Assembly: GCA_902490055.1 (NCBI GenBank)
Contig: CABUCP010000097.1
Coordinates: 1 to 8,934, forward strand
Reading direction: 5' to 3'
Length of the DNA: 8,934 nucleotides
DNA from: an uncultured Klebsiella sp.
GTDB lineage: Bacteria; Pseudomonadota; Gammaproteobacteria; Enterobacterales; Enterobacteriaceae
Each line of letters opens with the position of its first letter. Positions within the stretch are counted from its first letter, which is position 1. The notes under the pieces are model-generated. The model had not been told where the DNA came from, searched no databases, and worked only from the letters and a program-made list of their open reading frames with translations. Shown in pieces: positions 1 through 6,407 of this stretch. The position numbers and the translations under genes were made by a program.

Positions 1-1
1 C

Positions 2-796
2 TCTTTTAATATCAACGGCCTGCGTGCCCGCCCTCATCAACTGGCCGCCATCGTCGAGAAACATCAGCCCGATGTTATCGGCCTTCAGGAAACCAAAGTT
101 CACGATGACATGTTCCCTCTCGAAGAGGTGGCGAAACTGGGCTACAACGTCTTTTATCACGGGCAGAAAGGCCATTACGGCGTCGCCCTGCTGACCAAAG
201 AGACGCCGATCGCCGTACGCCGCGGCTTCCCGGGCGACGGCGAAGACGCGCAGCGCCGCATCATCATGGCGGAGATCCCCTCGCCGTTTGGCAACGTTAC
301 GGTAATTAACGGCTACTTCCCGCAGGGCGAAAGCCGTAGCCATGAGACCAAATTCCCGGCAAAAGCGGCGTTTTACCAGAACCTGCAGAATTATCTCGAA
401 ACCGAACTGAACAAAGAGAACCCGGTGCTTATTATGGGTGATATGAATATCAGCCCTACCGATCTCGATATCGGCATTGGCGAAGAGAGCCGCAAGCGCT
501 GGCTGCGCACCGGCAAGTGCTCGTTCCTGCCGGAAGAGCGCGAATGGATGGAACGTCTCATGGGCTGGGGGCTGGTTGATACCTGGCGTCAGGCTAATCC
601 GGATAATCATGACCACTTCTCGTGGTTCGACTACCGCTCCAAAGGCTTTGACGATAATCGCGGCCTGCGCATCGACCTGCTGTTGGCCAGTTCGCCGCTG
701 GCCCAGCGCTGCGTTGAAACCGGCATCGATTACGAGATCCGCGGGATGGAAAAACCGTCCGATCACGCGCCGGTATGGGCGACCTTTAAGCCATAA
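2..796 (+). CDS. xthA: Exonuclease III (AP endonuclease), 5' end cut by window edge
   Basis: Base-excision-repair nuclease. It cleaves 5' of abasic sites and also has 3'-5' exonuclease, 3'-phosphatase and RNase H activity (family knowledge), and it acts in the cytoplasm on DNA. The reading frame is open from base 2, beginning [13 protein letters not shown], which corresponds to residue 5 of the 268-residue E. coli protein. Only the first four codons are missing, and the 264 residues present complete the family length. Catalytic residues of the exonuclease/endonuclease/phosphatase fold are visible: Glu34 (codon 89-91, in GLQETK), Asp151 and Asn153 (GDMNIS, 440-448), Asp229 (RIDLLLAS, 674-676), and Asp258/His259 (SDHAP, 761-766). 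Sequence is near-identical to E. coli XthA in most blocks. The gene stands alone, and a hairpin follows ten bases after the TAA. Its promoter lies outside the window. Confidence 0.98.
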   Translation, partial: SFNINGLRARPHQLAAIVEKHQPDVIGLQETKVHDDMFPLEEVAKLGYNVFYHGQKGHYGVALLTKETPIAVRRGFPGDGEDAQRRIIMAEIPSPFGNVTVINGYFPQGESRSHETKFPAKAAFYQNLQNYLETELNKENPVLIMGDMNISPTDLDIGIGEESRKRWLRTGKCSFLPEEREWMERLMGWGLVDTWRQANPDNHDHFSWFDYRSKGFDDNRGLRIDLLLASSPLAQRCVETGIDYEIRGMEKPSDHAPVWATFKP

Positions 797-805
797 TCCC
801 GACCT

Positions 806-829
806 TTGAGGCTCCAGCCGGAGCCTCAA
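806..829 (+). terminator. Hairpin after xthA, possible terminator
   Basis: A perfect 8-bp stem GAGGCTCC/GGAGCCTC (808-815 and 820-827) with a 4-base AGCC loop starts just after the xthA stop. It extends to 10 bp through flanking TT/AA pairs (806-829). It is placed where an xthA terminator would be expected. No U-rich tract follows on the plus strand, so intrinsic termination is uncertain. It could instead be a 3'-end protecting hairpin. Confidence 0.5.
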
Positions 830-867
830 GCTATCCTGAGCAAAATCAATAAAGTGAACGGTATACG

Positions 868-894
868 TTGTCGCTCACGGCAATTTACTATACT
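868..894 (+). promoter_or_regulatory. Candidate promoter for the ydjX gene train
   Basis: TATACT at 889-894 is a good -10 match. TTGTCG at 868-873 is a possible -35, but the 15-base spacer is shorter than the usual 16-18. It lies after the xthA hairpin and about 50 bases before the ydjX Shine-Dalgarno, so a start near base 901 would give a short leader. This is motif reading only. Confidence 0.4.
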
Positions 895-904
895 GTCGCG
901 CGCA

Positions 905-923
905 CCCGGCGTTTCCTGCCGGG
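905..923 (+). promoter_or_regulatory. GC-rich hairpin in the ydjX leader
   Basis: CCCGGC (905-910) and GCCGGG (918-923) form a perfect 6-bp GC stem with a 7-base loop (GTTTCCT). If transcription starts near 901 from the candidate promoter, this would sit at the very 5' end of the operon mRNA. It could stabilise the transcript, or it may simply be chance in GC-rich DNA. No U run follows, so it is not a terminator. Confidence 0.3.
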
Positions 924-935
924 CAATAGCGAAAC

Positions 936-940
936 AGGAG
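936..940 (+). promoter_or_regulatory. Strong Shine-Dalgarno that points to the ydjX start at 947
   Basis: AGGAG ends six bases before ATG 947. This is the only convincing ribosome binding site upstream of ydjX. It selects an ATG that is one base out of frame with the rest of the gene, which is the main evidence for a frameshift there. Confidence 0.65.
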
Positions 941-946
941 ACCCCG

Positions 947-1658
947 ATGCAAAAGAAGCCGTTACCCGGCCCGCTATAAACTGCTATTTGCCATTCTTCT
1001 GTTTGGCCTGTTGGCATGGCTTATCCATCATGCCGGAATCGCCAGGCTGGTCACCCATTTCCACGAACTACAGACGCTGATTTTACACAGCGGCAGCGCG
1101 GGCTATGTGCTCTATATCCTGCTGTTCATTCTTGCCACCCTGTGCCTGATGCCGGGTAGCATGCTGGTTATTGCCGGCGGCCTGATATTCGGCCCATGGC
1201 TGGGAACCCTGTTGTCGCTCATCGCCGCGACGACCGCCTCATCGCTGTCGTTTCTGCTGGCCCGCTGGCTTGGCCGCGAAGCGCTCCTGCGCTACTTTGG
1301 CCGCAGCGCCGTCTTTCAGGCGATCGAACGCGGCATCGCCCGCAGCGGTAGCGATTTTCTGGTTCTGACCCGGCTGGTACCGTTATTTCCCTATAATATT
1401 CAGAATTATGCCTACGGCCTGACGGCAATTCCGTTCTGGTCATTTACCGTTATCTCCGCTATGACCACCCTGCCGGGATTATTTATTTATACTTTTATGG
1501 CCAGCGAGCTGGCCCGCGACGGCATCACCCTGCCATTTATCCTTAAGCTCAGCATCGCCGGGATGGCGCTATTTGCCTTAATTCAGGGCGCTAAACGTTA
1601 TGCTCATCATAAACGCATCGACGCCGGGACACTTGAGATCGGCGATGAAAACGGATAA
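947..1658 (+). CDS. ydjX: DedA/TVP38-family membrane protein YdjX, apparent +1 frameshift near its start
   Basis: Inner-membrane protein of the VTT/SNARE-associated (TVP38/TMEM64, DedA-like) family. Relatives are linked to lipid and membrane homeostasis, and this member's substrate is unknown. The main frame is intact from at least 1011 (TTG) to TAA 1656-1658, 215 residues. It shows family motifs: FGPWLGTLLSLIAATTASS with the following LARWLGRE, then LTRLVPLFPYNIQNYAYGLT. Hydrophobic segments span much of the protein. The start is the problem. AGGAG at 936-940 precedes ATG 947, but that frame reads MQKKPLPGPL and stops at 977-979. Skipping one base in CCCGGCCC (965-972) gives MQKKPLPARYKLLFAILL joined to the main frame. 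That supplies the missing first membrane segment and a total of 236 residues, the length of E. coli YdjX. Read literally, only a poor TTG start at 1011 remains, without a Shine-Dalgarno and with the first helix truncated. This could be a sequencing error, a mutation, or less likely recoding. The gene overlaps ydjZ by 14 bases. Confidence 0.85.
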
Positions 1659-2355
1659 CCGACAACGGCTGTGGCTCTGCCGCGCTGCTATTATCGCCCT
1701 CGCGCTGGCGGCGCTTATCGGCTGGTGGCTGCTGCCGGGTATGCGCGCCTTTCTGCAGCACAGTCTGAGCGCGTTTGCCTCGCTCGATCAGCAGGCGCTT
1801 GAGCGTTTTATTGCCTCCTATGGGCCACTGGCGGCGCTGGTCTCCTTCATCCTGATGATTCTGCAGGCGATTGTCGCCCCGCTGCCGGCGTTTTTAATTA
1901 CCTTCGCCAACGCCTCACTGTTTGGCGCGCTTTGCGGCGGCATACTATCGTGGGTTAGCGCGATGGCCGGGGCGGCGCTGTGCTTTTTTATCGCCCGCAT
2001 GCTGGGCCGCGAAGTTGTCGAAAAACTGACCGGTAAAGCGGCATTACAGAGTATGGACGGTTTTTTCGCCCGCTACGGTAAACACGCCATTCTGGTCTGC
2101 CGTCTGCTGCCGTTTGTCCCCTTTGATCCGGTAAGCTACGCTGCCGGGCTGACCTCAATTCGCTTTCGCCACTTTATGTTCGCCACCGGCATCGGCCAGC
2201 TCCCGGCCACTATCGTCTATTCGTGGGCCGGCAGTCTGTTGACCGGCGGCCTTTTTTGGTTGGTCACCGGTTTATCTATTCTCTTCGCACTGGCGATCGT
2301 TATCGCGGTGGCCAAAGCGCAGTACGTTGCTTATCACAACAGGAAATCGCCATGA
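1645..2355 (+). CDS. ydjZ: DedA/TVP38-family membrane protein YdjZ
   Basis: Second VTT/TVP38-family inner-membrane protein of the train, 236 residues and paralogous to YdjX. Its function is not established; the family is associated with membrane lipid handling. Visible features are an N-terminal membrane segment (about residues 11-30) and an amphipathic/linker region (33-58). The family core follows: ITFANASLFGALCGG with IARMLGRE at 116-123, then CRLLPFVPFDPVSYAAGLTS (152-171) and a GQLPATIVYSWAG block (184-196). A last hydrophobic segment lies at about 202-223, with a basic tail. I chose ATG 1645, inside the ydjX stop region (14-base overlap, GAG at 1635-1637). An in-frame ATG at 1600 would add 15 hydrophilic residues, deepen the overlap and lacks a ribosome site. 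The gene ends in an ATGA overlap with ynjA. In E. coli the ferredoxin-like ydjY sits between ydjX and ydjZ, and here it is missing. Confidence 0.93.
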   Translation: MKTDNRQRLWLCRAAIIALALAALIGWWLLPGMRAFLQHSLSAFASLDQQALERFIASYGPLAALVSFILMILQAIVAPLPAFLITFANASLFGALCGGILSWVSAMAGAALCFFIARMLGREVVEKLTGKAALQSMDGFFARYGKHAILVCRLLPFVPFDPVSYAAGLTSIRFRHFMFATGIGQLPATIVYSWAGSLLTGGLFWLVTGLSILFALAIVIAVAKAQYVAYHNRKSP

Positions 2356-2915
2356 GCTTACCGCCGTTAAAGTCGATTCCATGGATCCTGCGCCCGCAGG
2401 CATGGCTACACCGCCGTCACTATGGCGCGGTTCTCAGCCCGATCCGCTGGTGGGGCCGCATCCCGCTGGTGTTTTATCTGGTATCGATGTTCGTCGGTTA
2501 TCTGGAACGCCGGCGCTCGCCGCTCGACCCGCTGCTACGCTCGCTGGTTAGCGCCCGTATCGCCCAGCTCTGCCACTGCGATTTTTGCATTGATATCACC
2601 GCTATGAAGCTGGCGGAACGCGCGGGCGGCAGTGAGAAGCTAGAGGTGGTGAACCGGTGGCGAAACAGCGCATTATTCAGTGATAATGAACGGCTGGCGC
2701 TGGAATACGCGGAAGCGGCAAGCATGACCCCGCCCACCGTCGACGATGCGTTGCGTTCGCGGTTGGCGCAGCAGTTCGATGCCCAGGCGTTAACTGAACT
2801 CACCGCGCTGATCGGCCTGCAAAACTTATCCGCGCGCTTTAATTCCGCGCTGGCGATCCCGGCGCAGGGGTTGTGCCAGCTCCCAGTCCCCCCTGCAACC
2901 GATACTCATCCTTAA
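2352..2915 (+). CDS. ynjA: AhpD-like (carboxymuconolactone decarboxylase fold) protein YnjA
   Basis: Small protein of the AhpD/CMD superfamily, 187 residues, matching E. coli YnjA (182) along its length. AhpD-type proteins use a CxxC pair as a thiol redox centre in peroxide defence, and no substrate is known for YnjA. The core reads LVSARIAQLCHCDFCIDIT. The CxxC pair is Cys76/Cys79 (codons from 2577), with an extra Cys74 beside it. The His found four residues after the second Cys in AhpD is Thr83 here, so the classical proton relay is not complete. The later block ALTELTALIGLQNLSARFNS is typical of the fold's last helices. No signal peptide is seen, and one hydrophobic stretch lies at about 38-50. 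Start ATG 2352 has AGGAA at 2341-2345 and overlaps the ydjZ stop by four bases (ATGA), so translational coupling is likely. A longer in-frame reading from 2223 is rejected as ydjZ shadow. Confidence 0.93.
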   Translation: MSLPPLKSIPWILRPQAWLHRRHYGAVLSPIRWWGRIPLVFYLVSMFVGYLERRRSPLDPLLRSLVSARIAQLCHCDFCIDITAMKLAERAGGSEKLEVVNRWRNSALFSDNERLALEYAEAASMTPPTVDDALRSRLAQQFDAQALTELTALIGLQNLSARFNSALAIPAQGLCQLPVPPATDTHP

Positions 2916-2924
2916 GGAGTCAAT

Positions 2925-4103
2925 ATGCGCAGTCTGCGTTATTGTTTGATTTGGCTTGCCGCGCTGCTGCTGGCCCCGGCTTTCGCCCGCGCCGACGATA
3001 GCTGGCATAGCATCAGCCAGCAGGCGCGCGGCCAGACGGTATGGTTCAACGCCTGGGGCGGCGACCCGGCGGTCAACCGCTATCTCGACTGGGTCAGCGT
3101 CGAGGTAAAACGCGATTACGCCATCGATCTGCGTATTGTACATATCGCCGATGCCGCCGATGCGGTTAAGCGTATTCAGACCGAGGCGCGCGCCGGGCGC
3201 ACTCGCGGCGGCTCTATCGATTTATTGTGGCTTAATGGCGAGAACTTTCGCACGCTGAAGCAGGCAAACCTGCTGCGTAGCGGCTGGGCGGAACGCCTGC
3301 CGAACTGGCGCTACGTCGATACGCAAAAGCCGGTCCGTGAAGATTTCTCAATTGCCACCGACGGCGCGGAATCCCCCTGGGGGAGCGCGCAGTTAACCTT
3401 TATCGCCCGCCGCTCACAGCTTGCCGAACCGCCGGTCAGCGCTGATGCCCTGGCGGCTTTCGCCGCGGCGCATCCGGGAAGCGTTACCTACCCTCGACCG
3501 CCCGACTTTACCGGCACCGCTTTCCTTGAACAGTTGCTGATCGCGCTGACCGACCAGCCGAGTGCCCTGAGCCAGCCGCCGCAAGCGGCAAGTTTTGCCG
3601 CGGTCACCGCGCCGCTGTGGGCATATCTCGATCGGCTGCATCCACTGCTCTGGCGGCAGGGCCGCGATTTCCCATTGTCGCCGGCGCGCATGGACGCGAT
3701 GCTGGCGCAGGGTACGTTGCAGCTGTCGCTGACGTTTAATCCACTGCATGCGCAGCAAAAGGCCGCCAGCGGCGAACTGCCGCAAGACAGCTACAGCTTT
3801 GGGTTTACTCAGGGCATGCTCGGCAACGTGCATTTTGTCGCGATCCCCGCTAACGCGCGCGCGGCGGCGGGGGCGCAGGTTGTCGCCAACTTCCTGCTGT
3901 CGCCGCGGGCCCAGCTACGCAAAGCCGATCCGCAAATCTGGGGCGACCCCAACGTACTCGATCCTAACAAACTCGACGCTGCGCAGCGCGCCGCGTTTAA
4001 TGACGTACTGCCAAAAGAGACGCCGCCGATGCTGGCTGAACCGCACGCCGCCTGGGTCGACGCGCTGGAGCAGGAATGGCTACGCCGTTACGGTACGCAC
4101 TAA
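2925..4103 (+). CDS. ynjB: ABC transporter periplasmic substrate-binding protein YnjB
   Basis: Solute-binding component of the YnjBCD importer, 392 residues against 388 in E. coli. It would capture its ligand in the periplasm and deliver it to YnjC; the ligand is unknown. Residues 1-24 are a Sec signal peptide (basic start, hydrophobic core LIWLAALLLAPAF, ARA before the predicted cut at DDSWH). There is no lipobox, so a soluble periplasmic protein is expected. The mature part has binding-protein features: TVWFNAWGGDPAVNRYLDWV near the N-terminus, then GGSIDLLWLNGENFRTL, VTYPRPPDFTGTAFLEQLL, LSLTFNPLHAQQ and VANFLLSPRAQLRKADP. The last resembles the C-lobe of iron/thiamine-type binding proteins. 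Start ATG 2925 has a strong AAGGAG at 2914-2919 that overlaps the ynjA stop, nine bases between genes. The 3' end overlaps ynjC by 28 bases. Confidence 0.96.
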   Translation: MRSLRYCLIWLAALLLAPAFARADDSWHSISQQARGQTVWFNAWGGDPAVNRYLDWVSVEVKRDYAIDLRIVHIADAADAVKRIQTEARAGRTRGGSIDLLWLNGENFRTLKQANLLRSGWAERLPNWRYVDTQKPVREDFSIATDGAESPWGSAQLTFIARRSQLAEPPVSADALAAFAAAHPGSVTYPRPPDFTGTAFLEQLLIALTDQPSALSQPPQAASFAAVTAPLWAYLDRLHPLLWRQGRDFPLSPARMDAMLAQGTLQLSLTFNPLHAQQKAASGELPQDSYSFGFTQGMLGNVHFVAIPANARAAAGAQVVANFLLSPRAQLRKADPQIWGDPNVLDPNKLDAAQRAAFNDVLPKETPPMLAEPHAAWVDALEQEWLRRYGTH

Positions 4104-5608
4104 TTGCGCTGACGTGGGGGGCGATAGCGCTTATCTATCTCCCCCTGCTGCCCGCGGTCGCGCTGATGGCCATCCCGGCCATCGACGCCGAGGCCTGGCG
4201 GGCGCTGCTCAACGATCCGCAGCTGCTGCAGGCGCTGGCGGCAACGCTTCTCTCTACGCTGCTGGCGGTGGGCGGCGCGCTGCTCATCACCCTGACGGTG
4301 ATTGCCGCGTTATGGCCGGCTAGCGGCTGGCGGCGGCTGGCGGCGCGACTACCGCTACTGCTGGCGGTACCTCACGTTGCCTTCGCCACCGCCGCGCTGT
4401 TGCTGTTTGCTGAAGGCGGCTGGCTGTATCGGCTGTTTCCGGCGCTCAGCCCGCCTATCGATCGCTACGGCATCGGTCTGGGGCTAACGATGGCGCTTAA
4501 AGAGAGCGCCTTTTTGCTGTGGGTGGCATATGGGGTACTGAGTGAAAAGCGGCTTGCCGCTCAGGCCATCGTGCTAAAAACGCTCGGCTATAACCGATGG
4601 CAGTGTCTGAACTGGGTTATTCTCCCCGGCCTGCTGCCGTCAATGAGCATTGTTCTACTGGCCACCCTCGCCTGGAGTCTATCGGTCGTAGATGTCGCGC
4701 TGGTCATTGGCCCGGGTAATCCACCGACGCTGGCGGTGCTGGCCTGGCAGTGGCTCAACCAGGGTGACGCGCAGCAACAGACCAAAGGCGCGCTGGCAAG
4801 CCTGCTCCTGCTGGCGTTAACCGCCGCCATTGCCGCCGCGGCGTGGGCCGCATGGCGCTGCTGGCGGCGAAACATTCCCAGCCTTGACGGCCTGCGCCGC
4901 GCGCACGCCGGCGGGAAGGCCGGTAAGACGCTGGCGCTGGCGCTCCCCGCCTGTGGCCTGGTTTGTCTGTTGCTACTGCTCGGGCTGTCGCAGATGGCCT
5001 CGCCATCCCGCGAGGCGCTGTACAATAGCCTATGGCTGGCATCAGGTTCGACAGTCCTTGGCGCCGCGCTGTGCCTGCTGTGGCTGGAATGTGGGCCCGC
5101 CCGCTATAACGGCTTATGGCTACCGCTTATTATTCCGGCGCTGCCGCTGGCCGATGGACAATATCAGCTGGCGCTGTACGGCTGGCTGGATGGAGAGCTG
5201 ACGACGGTGCTCTGGGGCCACCTGCTGTGGGTGGTGCCGTGGATGCTGTTTATCCTGCGTCCGGCGTGGGGCAACCTCGACCCAAGGCTGGATTTGATTG
5301 CCCGCACGTTGGGCTGGCGGCGCGGTCGCCGGTTTTGGTTGGTCAAACTGCCTTCTATCGCGCGCCCATTGCTGACCGCCCTGGCGGTGGGTTTCTCGGT
5401 CAGCATAGCGCAATACTTGCCGACGATGTGGCTCGGCGGCGGGCGCACGCCGACGCTGACCAGCGAAGCGGTGGCGCTCAGCAGCGGCGGCGATAATGCG
5501 CAGCTTGCCGCGCAGGCGCTGTGGCAATTGCTACTGCCGGCGCTCTGTTTTATGGTGACCGCTACCGTGGCCTGGTATATTGGCCGGCGCCGCCGGGGAT
5601 TACGCTAA
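4076..5608 (+). CDS. ynjC: ABC transporter permease YnjC (two fused permease domains)
   Basis: Inner-membrane channel of the YnjBCD importer, 510 residues. Two permease units of about 250 residues are fused, so one chain should form the whole transmembrane pore instead of a dimer. Each half has its own cytoplasmic EAA-type coupling loop: residues 162-184 (AIVLKTLGYNRWQCLNWVILP) and 405-426 (LDLIARTLGWRRGRRF, then WLVKLP). Roughly twelve hydrophobic segments are seen, with a basic cytoplasmic linker around 261-284 between halves. LSVVDVALVIGPGNPPTLA and VSIAQYLPTMWLGGGRTPTL are matching conserved blocks after each loop, evidence of internal duplication. ATG 4076 fits the E. coli start (MAT.LRYAL) and has GGAG at 4067-4070. 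This places the first nine codons inside ynjB in another frame. The stop overlaps the ynjD start as TAATG. Confidence 0.96.
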   Translation: MATPLRYALIALTWGAIALIYLPLLPAVALMAIPAIDAEAWRALLNDPQLLQALAATLLSTLLAVGGALLITLTVIAALWPASGWRRLAARLPLLLAVPHVAFATAALLLFAEGGWLYRLFPALSPPIDRYGIGLGLTMALKESAFLLWVAYGVLSEKRLAAQAIVLKTLGYNRWQCLNWVILPGLLPSMSIVLLATLAWSLSVVDVALVIGPGNPPTLAVLAWQWLNQGDAQQQTKGALASLLLLALTAAIAAAAWAAWRCWRRNIPSLDGLRRAHAGGKAGKTLALALPACGLVCLLLLLGLSQMASPSREALYNSLWLASGSTVLGAALCLLWLECGPARYNGLWLPLIIPALPLADGQYQLALYGWLDGELTTVLWGHLLWVVPWMLFILRPAWGNLDPRLDLIARTLGWRRGRRFWLVKLPSIARPLLTALAVGFSVSIAQYLPTMWLGGGRTPTLTSEAVALSSGGDNAQLAAQALWQLLLPALCFMVTATVAWYIGRRRRGLR

Positions 5609-6240
5609 TGCTGACCGTTAATAATCTGACCTTAACTCTTCGCCACCAGACGCTATTGCGTGAGGTGAATTTTTCCGTCGCGCCAGGCGAAGTGCTGACC
5701 TTAATGGGGCCTTCCGGCAGCGGTAAATCAACGCTTTTCGCCTGGATGATCGGCGCGCTGGCGGATTCGTTTCGCGCCGAGGGCGAGCTGTGGCTCAATC
5801 AACGGCGCTGCGACGTACTTGCTACCGAACAACGACAGATCGGCATTCTGTTCCAGGATGCGCTGCTGTTTGACCACTTCAGCGTCGGGCACAATTTACA
5901 GCTCGCGCTGCCCGCTGAAGTTCGCGGCGCGGCGCGACAGGCCAAAGTCGAACAGGCGCTGGCGCGAGCCGGTATGGCAGGGTTCGCCGCACGCGACCCA
6001 TCGACGCTTTCCGGCGGCCAGCGCGCGCGGGTCAGCCTGCTGCGCACGCTGCTGGCGCGGCCGCAGGCGCTACTGTTAGATGAACCCTTTAACCGCCTCG
6101 ACGCCGGGCTACGCGCCGATTTCCGTCAGTGGGTGTTCGCTGAGATCGCGCGGCTGGCCATCCCCTCCGTGCTGGTCACCCATGATAACCAGGATCTGCC
6201 GCTAAATGGACGCTGTATTAATATTGCCGCCTGGCAATGA
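5608..6240 (+). CDS. ynjD: ABC transporter ATP-binding protein YnjD
   Basis: Cytoplasmic ATPase that would power YnjBC, 210 residues (E. coli YnjD 217). All nucleotide-binding motifs are present: Walker A GPSGSGKST (34-42), Q-loop FQD (82-84), signature LSGGQ (134-138), Walker B ALLLDEP (154-160), D-loop NRLD (162-165) and switch His192 (VTHD). It is a compact domain with no C-terminal regulatory extension, as in thiamine-type ATPases. Start ATG 5608 shares its A with the ynjC TAA (TAATG, one-base overlap), so stop-restart translation is likely. GGGGA about eight bases upstream may help. An in-frame extension back to 5521 lies in ynjC coding sequence and is rejected. After the TGA there is an 87-base gap to ynjE, the only real gap in the train. 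Confidence 0.96.
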   Translation: MLTVNNLTLTLRHQTLLREVNFSVAPGEVLTLMGPSGSGKSTLFAWMIGALADSFRAEGELWLNQRRCDVLATEQRQIGILFQDALLFDHFSVGHNLQLALPAEVRGAARQAKVEQALARAGMAGFAARDPSTLSGGQRARVSLLRTLLARPQALLLDEPFNRLDAGLRADFRQWVFAEIARLAIPSVLVTHDNQDLPLNGRCINIAAWQ

Positions 6241-6282
6241 AGTTTCGCCTAACCTGCGTTATCGCAAAGAAATTCCCCCATC

Positions 6283-6305
6283 AGGAGCACAGAATGAGCC
6301 CTCCT
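6283..6305 (+). promoter_or_regulatory. Shine-Dalgarno with complementary downstream segment before ynjE
   Basis: AGGAG at 6283-6287 is six bases before ATG 6294, the best ribosome site in the ynjD-ynjE gap. CTCCT at 6301-6305 is its exact complement, giving a 5-bp stem with a 13-base loop that contains that ATG. It could mask the site, but five base pairs may be chance. Confidence 0.3.
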
Positions 6306-6407
6306 CTTTCTACCGTCGGGCATTTCGATGAAACGTGTTTCTCAATTGACCGCACTCGCCCTGCTAATGGGGCTTGCTGCTTCTGCTTCCACCTCCTTCG
6401 CCGCTGA
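6294..6407 (+). CDS. Possible 37-residue leader ORF overlapping the start of ynjE
   Basis: ATG 6294 with AGGAG at ideal spacing opens a frame of 37 codons, beginning MSPPLSTVGHFDETC and ending at TGA 6405-6407. It overlaps the first 80 bases of ynjE in a different frame. I recognise no family. It is Cys-rich near the end (CCFCF), which mostly reflects the shifted frame of the ynjE signal peptide. It may be a leader that feeds ribosomes to the ynjE ATG, or the 5' part of an ynjE N-terminal extension separated by an indel. It may also not be a gene at all. Comparison with relatives would tell. Confidence 0.22.
   Translation: MSPPLSTVGHFDETCFSIDRTRPANGACCFCFHLLRR

Noticed and set aside
477..809. 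Open frame of 110 codons inside xthA
   Set aside because: It is a frame shadow of a strongly conserved gene in GC-rich DNA. The translation is low-complexity Ala/Arg/Ser-rich with no family likeness.
868..1080. Plus-strand frame of 70 codons over the ydjX leader
   Set aside because: It crosses the promoter and hairpin region and the ydjX 5' end, has no ribosome site, and its residues do not resemble a protein family.
1600..1644. Upstream ATG start for ydjZ
   Set aside because: It would add 15 residues coded inside ydjX, without a ribosome site. ATG 1645 gives the length expected for YdjZ.
2223..2351. Longer ynjA starting inside ydjZ
   Set aside because: The extension is a shadow of ydjZ coding sequence. 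ATG 2352 has a Shine-Dalgarno and matches the E. coli N-terminus.
3414..3833. Minus-strand frame of 139 codons opposite ynjB
   Set aside because: It is antisense to a well-conserved binding-protein gene, Arg/Gln-rich, with no recognisable motif.
3748..4323. Plus-strand frame of 191 codons across the ynjB/ynjC junction
   Set aside because: It shadows both genes in a third frame, is Arg/Ala-rich, and ynjB and ynjC fully explain this DNA.
5120..5527. Minus-strand frames of about 94-135 codons opposite ynjC
   Set aside because: They are antisense to the second permease domain, Arg/Gln/Pro-rich, with no start signals. Both are GC-driven open frames.
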